The notes under the pieces were generated by a model. That model worked only from the letters and a program-made list of their open reading frames with translations. It was not told the origin of the DNA and did no database searches. Positions 22,290-32,515 of a DNA stretch of 64,000 nt are shown here, piece after piece (within the stretch, counting starts at the first letter, position 1; every line of letters starts with the position of its first letter). Made by a program: the position numbers and the translations under genes. Source of the DNA: Trichobilharzia szidati (lineage: Eukaryota > Platyhelminthes > Trematoda > Strigeidida > Schistosomatidae); contig OX235279.1 in the NCBI GenBank assembly GCA_944472155.2, positions 174,633,868 through 174,697,867 on the forward strand, in the 5' to 3' direction.

Positions 22290-22895
22290 GGGTGGCGCCA
22301 TTTCAACTGCTTGCGAGACGGATGAGGATGCCAAAGCCAGTTAGAATCGGAAAAGCAAGTCGGATATTCGTCCCCACCCCTGAGATCAGCGTGGAGACCT
22401 GCAAGCAGAGCAAAAAAGACACGAATTTTTAAAACTAGCGTCAACCCAGTGCTTCGACTTGGCTTGGGGACGCAGTGCGTCACGAATAGGCAGATCGGAT
22501 ATTCTGTAGGCTTTCGTCAACATCTGACTCCACTCTACACTTAAGATCAGATGACCGGAAAGGATCAGCAACAAGAAACCCTCAGAACGAACCAACCAAG
22601 AACCTGTTGCTCAACAGTTATATGGAAGAAAATGGAGACGCATCAAACACGCACAGAGGAGACCGTCAAATGGCATAGCAAGTGGGGCCCTCCAGTGAAA
22701 GCCGAAAGCGATTGAATGGGTCCTTCACCTTAGGGTGGCATGGAGGAGAATGTGTTTTTGTAATATGAGAGGTCACCACCACAAGTGGGGCCAGCTTAGG
22801 AAGGCTGTAAAGGGAAGGGTGAAACAGATATTTGTCGAAGCCATATATTCTACTCGGAACCCAAAGGAATAACAATAACAACAATAATAAGGAGA
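22290..22895 (+). mobile_element. RTE-type LINE 3' fragment, old
   Basis: Contains decayed versions of the RTE C-terminal region (AGAATCGGAAAAGCAAGT, AGATCAGATGACCGGAAAGG, AACCAACCAAGAACCTGTTG, AATGGAGACGCATCAAACAC) and ends with TTCTACTCGGAACCCAAAGG plus an AATAACAATAACAATAATAA tail. No frame survives. Confidence 0.75.
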
Positions 22896-22984
22896 GAGGG
22901 CGACGAAGGCTGATCAGCATACATTGTGGCGGTCACAAATGTGAATCCGTCCAATCTGTAGGACAGGAGCATGCATTATTTTGG

Positions 22985-23740
22985 CAGCTCGAGAATTAAA
23001 CATGAGTTTAGATACTGAAAGTATAAAAAATTGACTTTATAAATAAAATTTAAAAAAACAAACTAAAACAATAATGACTGTACAGTTTTAGCTTGTAAAA
23101 AAATAATGCTTTCGCTCCTAACATCTACAATTCTGCTGAGTTTCTTGTCAAGATGCTATCCCATGGGCCATACACAAGTTCGCCAGACATCCTACAGGTC
23201 ACCATATTCAACAGGTTCTAATCCTTCTAGCCACTTCTCTCTAAAATGTCACTTATATACTTCAATGTAATCCTTCTACCTAGTTACTATTATACTCTAT
23301 TTTATCTCAACTTCCTAGGCTTTTAGTAAAGCTGAAATTTACTCTTTTGTTCTTCTTTTTTCTCATTCACACTCTTCTCTCGCATAAAGTTCGGTTGCTC
23401 TGATGGTAAAAAAGCATAACAACAGCACTCATGTTTGAGAATAACTTTATTTTCATAGAAAACGTCATAGTTTTCTACGGTGAGACCAATATGGTTAGCA
23501 CCATACATTGCAAATGTGCACTATCATATCAAGTACTGTATAGCTTATTCTTGTATTTTTCTTGTAAATATACTTCCAATAATGTATTATTCATGATTGC
23601 ATTTTATGCCACTTTGTAGCTGTGCAGGATTTTCTCCTCTTCCTGAAATAGCGTTCAAGCACGTGGTTGTCGCTCAACTTCGATGGAAACCTTCGTGGAA
23701 GATTTACAAATTAACAATTATAACAATCTGTTCCGATTGC
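22985..23740 (+). repeat. Unclassified dispersed repeat, copy 1
   Basis: Aligns with 25119-25870 over its whole length in the same orientation at roughly 75-80 percent by eye. Shared landmarks: CAGCTCGARAATTAAACA, AACATCTACRG, GTCAAGATGCTA/GTCGGGATGCTA, TTAGTAAAG/TTAATAAAG and TTTTCTCCTCTTCCTGAAAT. No coding frame. A solo LTR or a SINE/MITE-type unit is possible. Confidence 0.6.
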
Positions 23741-25118
23741 TTTTACTATATAATTCAACAACTTGAACTTTTAATAATAATAATAATAATAATTTTATTT
23801 CTTGAACAGAAACCAGCCATTTTTACAGGCATGAACAAATGTACACAAATTAGAACTCATAGAATATATATGATTTGTTAATCTAGAAATAGATTGAATA
23901 CTGGTAAATTTGAGAGAAATATTAAAAAGAAATGTACAAATAAGGCAATAGGTAATTTTCGAGATATGCTTTCAACTGAATAATTCATGAGATATAGCAT
24001 CAAATCAAAACTGCAATTGAAAAAAAAATACGGTATGTCAATTTCACGCGGGAATTATAAACGATTACGTTAATTGTGGAAGGTAAGTAGCATTTTCGTA
24101 CAGGTGCTGACGTGAAATATAAGAGATGTGGAATGAACAGTAATTGTAATTAAATGATTCATAGTGTTTGAAAGTCCATAAAACTTCAAATTCACCGGTA
24201 AGTACACCATAATTGTGACATTTCCAGTTGTATATGAGACCAACTTTGAACTTGTCAGCAGATTTCATGATAGAGGTGGTTCCGTTATTCACCAGGTGGG
24301 CTAGCAATATTCCGAGGATAGCGGCAATGTTTCAGTGCCTTCGTTTAAGGCAGTACCTTTGAAAAGAGAAGAAGACACAAGGAAACCGACAGAGAGGTGC
24401 AGAAGTATATAATAGGTGTTAATAATTCAAAACATATGTAAAAAAAAACATGGGGCTCATCATTTTTTTTGTTTTTTTTTCATTTAAAAAATACTATTTC
24501 CCCCTGAGATTTTCTAGTGATGGGATTCTAGTCTTTCTTGCGAAAAGAAAAAAAGTTTAAGTGAAAAGATGATAATTTTACCTACTTATATAGGTTAAAT
24601 AGGAGTTAAACACAAAAGTCAAAGTGCGTGAACTATGTAGAAGAAAAGCGAGGGCTTAATAATAACTACTGTTTTTCTGAAGTATACATTTAGGTGTCCT
24701 TCTGAAGTAGGGGACTCATACCATGTACTTGCATTCGAGGAGTTTGTTATTTAAACTTCAGCTTAGGCAATTACTTTGTTTTTTTTAAAGTGATAATCTT
24801 ACTATCCCTTGTAAACGTTGTACTTACCTCAATATTGGTTGGCTATCGTATGCCTACAACTACGGGTTGAAAACGAAACGAAGTCGATTTTCCTGCGCAA
24901 CCTGGAGGACTACTGTTTAATTCAATAATGATACGACATGGGTCAGACAACGAGTGCATTTATATATATATCAAATATCTAGCTGTTCAAACACTATTAA
25001 CTTGTAGACAATCTACTATTTGACATTATATCATACTTGATCGTGCCTGTAAAAATGGCATGCATTTTCTTGTAAATTTATGTTTATATGAAAATATAAA
25101 TTATTATTATATTTTCAC
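23741..25118. other. AT-rich sequence with a LINE-like tail, otherwise unassigned
   Basis: A (TAA)n run at 23774-23797 is followed by TTTTATTTCTTGAACAGAAA and TTTTTACAGGCATGAACAAA, which resembles the start of a minus-strand CR1-type 3' end as at 18001-18060. The rest is AT-rich with poly-A/T runs near 24450-24490 and no recognised gene. Confidence 0.4.
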
Positions 25119-25870
25119 AGCTCGAAAATTAAACACTAGTCTATGTCCTTAACATAAAGAACAATAAGGGTTGTACTGATCTACGTTTTTTAAACGCTTT
25201 TGCTCCCAACATCTACGGGCCTGCTCAGCTTCTAGTCGGGATGCTACTCCACGAGCCCCAAAGAAATTCCTGAGACATCTTACAGATCAGCTTGTCCTAC
25301 AGGTTCTAACCTTTCAGATTTCTGAATTCACTTCTTACTGAAATATCATTTATTTACCTCGCGATAATCTTTTTTATTTACGCAGTATTACACCCTATTT
25401 TATCTTAACTGCCTAGGCCTTTAATAAAGTTAAAAGCTACTCTTTTGGTAGTATTCATCGCTTACCTTAAGTCTGGTTGCTGTAGTGGAAAATATACAAT
25501 GACAACACCCATGTTCATGAAAAGCTATATTTCCATCGGAAACGTCATAATTTCCATGGTAAGACCAATGGTTAGCATTATACATTGCAAATTTATACTG
25601 TTATTCCATGGACTCTCTACCTCCTTGTCGTATATACTTTGTAAGTGTACTTCCAACGACGTATTATCCATGATTGTATTTTTTACCATATTGCAGTTTC
25701 ATAGGACGTTCTCCTCTTCCTGAAATAGCTTTTAATCACGTGGGCGTATAGCACTTACCCGAATATACTCTATTCACTGGTTGATCATAACTATCATCAA
25801 AAAACAGAACGAAGTTTCGGTTTGTACTCAACCTCGATGGTGACCTTAGTAGGGGGTTTGAAATTCAACA
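25119..25870 (+). repeat. Unclassified dispersed repeat, copy 2
   Basis: Partner of 22985-23740, same orientation, about 2.1 kb apart. No frame, no terminal motif that fixes its class. Confidence 0.6.
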
Positions 25871-26040
25871 TTTATGTGAACCTGGTAGTGTGCTCTGATG
25901 AGCATTACATTCTTGTCACAGATTGAATGTAAAATTTAACATATAAGAACGTTGTAAAACTTATCTCCTAACTATAGGTTTCCAGGTCGTAGGTGTTACG
26001 AACTTCCTGAAATAATTTGAGCGCCGAGTCAGATTGATTC

Positions 26041-26213
26041 ATTATAAATTATTTAAATTAATCCCAGCGTGTTAAGAAAATCAAAACAAGATTTTTCGGA
26101 TTTTTATTCCGAATAAATCTGCTGAAGAAGCTGTGGCTTACACAGCGAAACGTTCCGAAAAATCTTGTTTTGATTTTCTTAACACGCTGGGATTAATTTA
26201 AATAATTTATAAT
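26041..26213. repeat. Perfect 60-bp inverted repeat around a hammerhead-like loop
   Basis: Left arm 26041-26100 (ATTATAAATTATTTAAATTA ... ATTTTTCGGA) and right arm 26154-26213 are exact reverse complements over 60 bp, separated by 53 bp. The loop contains CTGAAGA (26122-26128), a six-pair stem GCTGTG/CACAGC with loop GCTTA, and GAAACGT (26147-26153). CTGANGA-stem-GAAA is the hammerhead core order, and the CTGANGAAG...CGAAACGT form recurs near ends of Penelope-like elements. One extra A before the stem and no clear cleavage helix make catalytic activity doubtful. The word TTATCTCCTAACT is found on both sides (25962 and 26212 regions). Confidence 0.75.
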
Positions 26214-26369
26214 TATCTCCTAACTGACTGGAGTAACAAGCTCGAAGAGTGTGCTTAATGATAACACAACGAGGGAGCGAGCCACGTGCGATCAGTCTCA
26301 TCGGAAGGACAGTGATATGGTGCTTCAGTACATGAATGCGTCAAAACAAAGGTTCAAACATTCAAGGTG

Positions 26370-28800
26370 CACTGCAGGGTAATGCTTCCGGTGTCAGAAA
26401 ACCAAGGTTTTTGACGTTTGCTGCATGGGGAGGAAATTGGAGATAATCCCTCTTCACAGTTCTTCAGCCACCCGCAGCAGCTCGTAAGGAAGAGCAAGGT
26501 GGGAGAGGCCCAATTGAAGCAAGTTTGGATGATAGCCCTCCCGTAGTATTTGGAACAAGCACTAGACTCACAAGGTCCCGGCTCTTCTCTTGAACATTAA
26601 GCACACATAGCTGATCGGGTGCTGGATACGAAACGACTCACAGAAGGTGAGACGAACCATATAAGTACGAACAAAGACCCAGTACCCCCGGAACTAGTGC
26701 CCAGAGTTTGGTCACCAATGCAGCAACCGGCACAAATACAACTGACACAATGCGAACGAGGTATATCGCTCAATAGAGCATGTTCTCAGTCGAACAGTAG
26801 ACCCAGACAAATTAGATGAACAAACCGATTCTGTTTGTATCACTGGAGGGTTGGTGTATAGTCGACAAAATTCACACACCATGCGTCCGAGCTAAACTAC
26901 CTCGCAAGCAACATGGAAACTATTAACCCCTTCTCAGTTGGCGATTTCTCGGAGGGGATTCATATGCAGTCACATATCCTAAGTCGAGGATAAAATCTCT
27001 GGCATGGACTTCTCGATTGATACAGGAGCTGCGCTCAGCGTTATACCGAAATCATAGGCGGAGCCGGGACGACACAAGTCTCCCGTCGCACTGAGAGCAG
27101 CCAGTAAAATCCAAATCGCGATGTGCTTACAGCAAACACTGACCGTTGACCTGGGGTCTAGGCGACAGCTTTCATGGGTGTTCACTGTTGCTCCTTTAAA
27201 CTTAGCAATCATCTACATCGACCACTTGGAAAGGTATGACTTGTTGGAAGATACTCTGAAGGGACAATTAACATTGAAGGAAACCCCCTAATATGAGAAT
27301 GGCAAGTGGAGCGAACACCATTCGTTGAATCTAATCCAGTGTCCCTCAGTGCCAACAGAAAGGTTGAGGAAAACACCATGATGGCAGCCAACCTCCAAGC
27401 TTTTAAGTATTGTTCGAAAATTTCTCATGCCATAAGGACATATGTACCCTCGGTATTTGCTAGGCCAGCAAGCGAGGCCCCGGACAAGCCAAAAATAGCG
27501 AGGGCTGAGTTTGATTACATGCTTCAGTTGGGGATTATTCGGCCTTCAAACAGTCGATGCGCTTCGCCACCACAAATCGTGGCTGCAAAAAATCTGAGCT
27601 CATTTGTGCCTTGTGTTGATTACAAAGCCCTAAATAAGAAAACCATCCCAGATGGATACTTAGTACCCTACATTCAAGTCTTTACTAATGGTCTTCGTGG
27701 CATCACAATATTCATTGGAATAAACTTAATTCGCACTTATCACAAAATTCAGGTGTCTGAGGGAGATATAACCAAAACAGCAGTTACAACCCCATTTGTG
27801 TTATATGAGTATGTGTGAATGCCATTTGGTCCCTGGAATGCTAAACACCCTTTCGAAAGATAACTTGCTGCGTGAAGTGAAGTCTGCCAAAGCGTACATA
27901 GATTACCTACTCTTCGCCAGCGCGGATATAAACAAACAGGATCTCATTCGAGAAGTATTACGCAAACTAGAAGATGGTGGTGTAACAATCAATCAAATAA
28001 AGAGTGTTTTCGGGGCAGGAACAGCGGTATTACTAGAGCATACGACCGACAGCGCCGAGATTGAACAAATGCCCAAAGAGGTGAATACCAACAAGCGGCA
28101 TCTCCTACACAATTCGCTAAAGCGACTCCGGGGTTTTCTGTGGTTGGCTAACTTCTATAGACGCTTTGTTCCTCATTGAGCACTACACATGCAGCCCCTG
28201 ACTGATGCATTAGGAGGAAGACCAAAGAACTTTCAGTTGTCAGAGGAAACATCCGAGTCAGTTGCATTACCGAGAGATTTTCTGGCAAAAGTCACAACCC
28301 TGAAATACTCTGATCCAGATTCTTATCTTGTATTATTGGTAAACGTGTCAGATAAGGTTGTGTGAGCCTCTCTAAATCAGCCAGTTGAAAATAGAAGAAA
28401 ACCGATAGCATTCTCTTCTAGACTACTTAATCCTACAGAAACGAGGTAATCTACTCTTCACAAAGCCTTGCCAGCAGTCAGCCTTGCAGATAAGGACTTT
28501 CACCACATGGTAGAGGCTAGATTATCCACATCTACACAGATCACAAGTCCCTTCTCTACCCACTCAACGCAAAAACGGACAGGTACTCACCGCGTTAATT
28601 CATCACCTTGGTTTCACATCGCAGTTCCCCAGTGATACAAGACATATCAAGCAGGTGAGGAACTGCGTGGCCAATGCACTGTCCGGAGTGCACGTAAATA
28701 CAGAGCACTGACTGAAGATCAAATGAGCGACGAAGAGTTACGGCACACTCTCTGTGCAAATAACTCTCGTTTCTAACTTAAACAGTAGTCATCTCCCGTA
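26370..28800 (+). mobile_element. Gypsy/Ty3-type LTR element remnant (Gag end to RNase H)
   Basis: From 5' to 3': a degenerate zinc-knuckle-like CFRCQKTKVFDVC (near 26383), an aspartic protease start MDFSIDTGAALSVIP (near 27005, catalytic DTGA), RT segments at 27306-28179 and an RNase H-like stretch after 28200 (KPIAFSSRLLNPTET). This is the Gypsy gene order; schistosome Boudicca-type elements are a likely relative. Stops and frameshifts occur throughout, the integrase is not seen here and LTRs were not found, so it is a dead fragment. Confidence 0.8.
27306..28179 (+). pseudogene. Gypsy reverse transcriptase, degenerate
   Basis: Frame 27306-27818 reads PSVFARPASEAPDKPK, EFDYMLQLGIIRPSNSRCAS, VPCVDYKALNKKTIPDGYLV and a weakened motif A. 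A frameshift at about 27800 leads to frame 27796-28179 with AKAYIDYLLFAS (catalytic YIDD changed to YIDY), LRKLEDGGVTIN and LRGFLWLANFYRRFVPH. The segment between motifs A and C (usual FGLxNAPxTFQR) is damaged. The change of the second catalytic Asp to Tyr shows it is inactive. Confidence 0.85.
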
Positions 28801-29564
28801 GACGACAACTTTATGTGCCGCCATAAATCAAAAATGGGGTAGTATCATTCTCTATTTTATTGGACGCGTCGGGGATTTTCATAGATGACAATATCCGAGT
28901 ACCTTTTAGGATGGCCAGACTTGTCCAGCATTGTCAATACATTACATTGTCAATACGAGTGTTCGATTATCTGACTAAATGCTTTGAGTGACATCTAGTG
29001 CAGCAGTCTAAACCATATTGTTTCACTCGGTCTTGGAAGTGCATACAGTAGTATCTCCATGACCTTTTAGTGCATAGAATCAACCGGTCGCCCTCTACTG
29101 CTTCCAAGGCGTATTATGAATACGAGTAGTTTTGTGAGGAGGTGATGAAAACCAGGTCTATTTGACCGCCTAACTCTTCAAGTAGTCTCGTTAATTAGTC
29201 TTTAGGCCACCCTTATTTTTATAGTTTATCACTGTCCCCCAAAATAGCTCATCTGTTCTTTACTTTGCTTAGATTACTCCCTCGATAATAGGTCGCATGG
29301 CTTGTAAGGCCCCAGTGGTAACAGATCAAGAGACAAGACACAGCGAGGCAATAAAAATATATTCACAACCATGTAAACTAGTACATAACAATAAGACTGC
29401 CATGATATAATCGGTGTATTTAATAATCGACAGAACCAGTCGATAGAGCAAATATCGATCACATGTCACCTGGCAGACACTATTCGTAAAGGATTAAATC
29501 ACTTGATGAACTAGATGTAGATTCTTATGTCAGTTTACCTAGTGTACTGTCTAGCAGATTACTG
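28801..29564. other. Unassigned, possibly Gypsy flanking sequence
   Basis: No reading frame of note. It could include decayed 3' parts of the Gypsy remnant; no LTR ends recognised. Confidence 0.4.
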
Positions 29565-30911
29565 CACAACGTTCAGAACTATCGTCCTGTTAGTTTGACC
29601 AGTATTGTTGTTAAACTACTAGAAAGAATAATTCGTGATGCTATCATTCAGTTCATTGAAGGGAACAAACTTTTCGCTGTGGAACAGCATGGTTTGACAG
29701 CAGGTCACTGTTGCTTGACCAACCTTCCTTTGACCAGAGAAAGTTGTGCAAGTTCAGCTGATGCTAATATACCGGTGGATGCCATATTCATCGACCTTAG
29801 CAAGGCGTTCGACAGGGTTTCTCATTCAGGTCTTCTAGTGAAGTCAGGTAGTCCGTGAATCAATAAAGTGGTTGCCGACTGGAGTCAAGACTTTCTAAAG
29901 GACAGAAGACAAAGAGTACGAGTTAACGGGGTTTTATCAACATGGGAATCGGTTAAGAGTGGCGTTCCTCAGGGTACAATTCTAGGCCCACTTCTTTTCC
30001 TGATTTATGTTAATGAGATTCCATCGGTAGTTAGATCATCCTGCTTACTGTTTGCTGATGACATCAAGATATGGAGGGCTTTACACGATAACAGTGATCA
30101 ACTTGCTTTGCAGGAAGATTTAAACTTGTTAAGTGATTGGCGTAAGCACTGGGCCTTGGAGATTAACTTAAGCAAGAGTGTAGTTATGCATGTATCTCAT
30201 AGTCACGTGCACAATTACTCAATGAATGGCATTACTCTCCCAGTGGTCACTGAGTACAAGGACTTGGGAGTGGTTGTGCAGCATGGCTTGAAAACAGCAA
30301 TAAACTGTAGAGCTGCAGCCACTAAGGGTTTTCGAATGTTATGGGCCATACGCAAGGCTTTTGCGAATTTTGACGCTGAAATATTTCGTATATTATATCC
30401 GACTTATATCAGACCTCATTTGGAATATGGGATCCAGGCAGCGAGCCCGTGTTTCAAATATGAAATAGACTTATTAGAAAGGGTGCAAAGAGTAGGAACT
30501 AAGCTAATAAAGGGTTTCTCAACCCTCTCATATGAAGAGAGGTTAAGTCGACTGGGTTTATTTCCACTGTCATACAGACGACTTAGGGGTGACCTAATAC
30601 CAGCATACCGTATCCTAAGAAATGATTTTGGAGCAAATTTATCTAATTTATTTCTTCCTTCTAGCACCAACCAATTGCGAGGACATCACCTCAAGGTTCA
30701 AAAACCACGGTCGAATCTTCTGCGTCTGGAGATCCGTTTTTCGCATCGAATTGTGAACCATTGGAACTCCCTACCGGAACACGTCGTATCAGCGCCATCC
30801 GTTGCTTCATTCAAGGCGAGATTAGACCTCCTGTGTGTAACAAATCGAAAGGATTAACACAGGCATATAGCCTACTATCCTAAATAAATCGTAAACTGTA
30901 AACTGTAAACA
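29565..30911 (+). mobile_element. CR1-type LINE copy C with (GTAAACT)n tail
   Basis: The copy begins within the RT (VQNYRPVSLTS) and reaches the 3' end. Two in-frame pieces, 29571-29858 and 29868-30857, are separated by a stop. Motifs: DAIFIDLSKAFDRVSH, SGVPQGTILGPLLFLIYVNE, LFADDIKIWRAL (FADD), ALEINLSKSVV, TYIRPHLEYGIQA, RRLRGDLIPAYRIL and IVNHWNSLPEHVV. The 3' end is CCTACTATCCTAAATAAATC followed by GTAAACT repeats, a short tandem tail as expected for CR1 elements. It is distinct from copies A and B. Confidence 0.9.
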
Positions 30912-31009
30912 TAAGTCAGCAAAGAGACCTCTTCACTTCAAAGCTGTAAAGTTATTCACGGGGTTTATACATACAGTGGTAACTGAAAACAGCGGACACA
31001 GGTTATTGT

Positions 31010-31396
31010 CAGTTGGCAACAAAGTAAATCATATCTTGAAGTTAGCCTTTTTGTCAACCAGCAGGTACCTTTTCCTTGCTCCACACCTTCTGCAACAGTG
31101 GCGTGAGCATATTTGTCTGAAGCTTCTGGATTCATTTTCAGTGCTTCCTGTGGAATTCCATTCGGTTTTGTTGCTTTTCAGGCTATCAGTAGCTTTATAA
31201 TCTTTAGGACTTCTGCTTTTGTCAAACAGTTGGTGTTCACCGGCAGTTCTATATCTATTTGTAGATGAGGTACAGGTGGTGGTATACTCAAGAGTTCTTT
31301 AAGCAATCATCCCAGTAGTTCCTCTGCTCTACCGCTTTAATGGTTGGGTTTCCTTCACTATCTTTCACTAACCTCATCTCCATTCATTTGTTTTCA
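31010..31396 (-). mobile_element. RTE-type LINE RT fragment
   Basis: Minus-strand translation in mixed frames gives DSEGNPTIKAV, LTKAEVLKIIKLL, PNGIPQEALKMNPEA and VAEGVEQGKGT, matching the start of the RTE RT at 13500-13760. No frame survives. It is cut at 31396 by a CR1-type fragment. Confidence 0.7.
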
Positions 31397-31625
31397 GACA
31401 TCACATCAAGGTTCAAAAACCACGGTCGAATCTTCTGCGTCTGGAGATCCGTTTTTCGCATCGGATTGTGAACCATTGGAACTCCCTACCGGAACACGTC
31501 GTATCAGCGCCATCCGTTGCTTCATTCAAGGCGAGATTGGACCTCCTGTTTGTAACAAATCGAAAGGATTAACACAGGCATATAGCCTACTATCCTAAAT
31601 AAATTGTAAACTGTAAACTGTTCAC
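31397..31625 (+). mobile_element. Short 3' fragment of CR1-type LINE copy C family
   Basis: Nearly identical to 30683-30911 (a handful of substitutions over 229 bp), including the same CTAAATAAATTGTAAACT tail. It is either a severely 5'-truncated insertion into the RTE fragment or a local duplicate. Confidence 0.88.
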
Positions 31626-32464
31626 TAAAAGAGCCTATATACCTTGGCTCAAATGTTCGGGACCCTGCCCTAGAATCTTAACTCTACCTTTATCTGGTTA
31701 AGCACATGATATTCTGTAGCAGTTATTTTGGAAGGAGAGAAGATATTAGAGTGGCCAATAGAAAAGTCATCATTTGTTGTGTGGTAGGCTAGAATAACGT
31801 AAGCTCTCCTAACATGTTACCCCTGGGACCTCACTTGAGACTGGTTTGCTCCCATGAAGTGTTCATTTTAGTCTTACCGTTCTTCTTCTGCCATACAAAT
31901 AGTCCTTAAGCCCATCGCGTAGGATTTTATTCAAACCGGAATCTCCTAATTTACTGATTAGACCTTTACCAAACAGTTTACCGATGTCGAGTAACACCAA
32001 GTCATCCGGTATGTCCTCTTACAGAGCCCCACCTGACTTCTCCTGTCAAGATCATCTAGGTCGGATATTCAGTGATTTCTTGTCCCCAAACCATATCTCC
32101 CCATGTGAGCCATCACTTGATCTTCTATGCCTGTTTCTACCTGCTAGAGACAATACATGACAGGTTAGCTGACCGACAGCCTACTACCTTCTCTAAAAAC
32201 AGGGCTTTCCACAGTGTTTCCAATGCGTTTGGCATCAATATATGATGTATGCATTAGTATCGAGGAGAAAAAATTGATGAATCACTGCATTGATGAACTA
32301 AGCGAGGGAAAACTTGAGTCAAAAGTTTCCTCTCGGACAATGTTTGACTAAGCCACGTACGTTATTTTTACCTTCCAACCAACTGCGCTTGGTTTGTATT
32401 TTCGTTAGCCTAAATAAAGTATATTGTAAGGCCTTAGCGTAAGGCTATACTTGGAGTGATAAAA
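31626..32464. other. Upstream region of TRIM37, unassigned
   Basis: No gene found. It should hold the TRIM37 promoter and 5' leader. No TATA box or splice-leader acceptor can be placed with confidence, although trans-splicing is known in flukes. Confidence 0.4.
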
Positions 32465-32515
32465 ATGACTCTGAATCGTCGAGATGAAAAGTCAAGCGGT
32501 GTAGATACATTTGAA
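32465..32515 (+). CDS. TRIM37: TRIM37 exon 1 (start codon)
   Basis: ATG at 32465 opens 17 codons ([17 protein letters not shown]), then the donor GTATGT at 32516. The first exon gives a short, polar N-terminus before the RING, as in other TRIM37 proteins. The start is inferred: it is the first ATG in frame. An in-frame GTG at 32456 is unlikely to be used. Confidence 0.75.
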
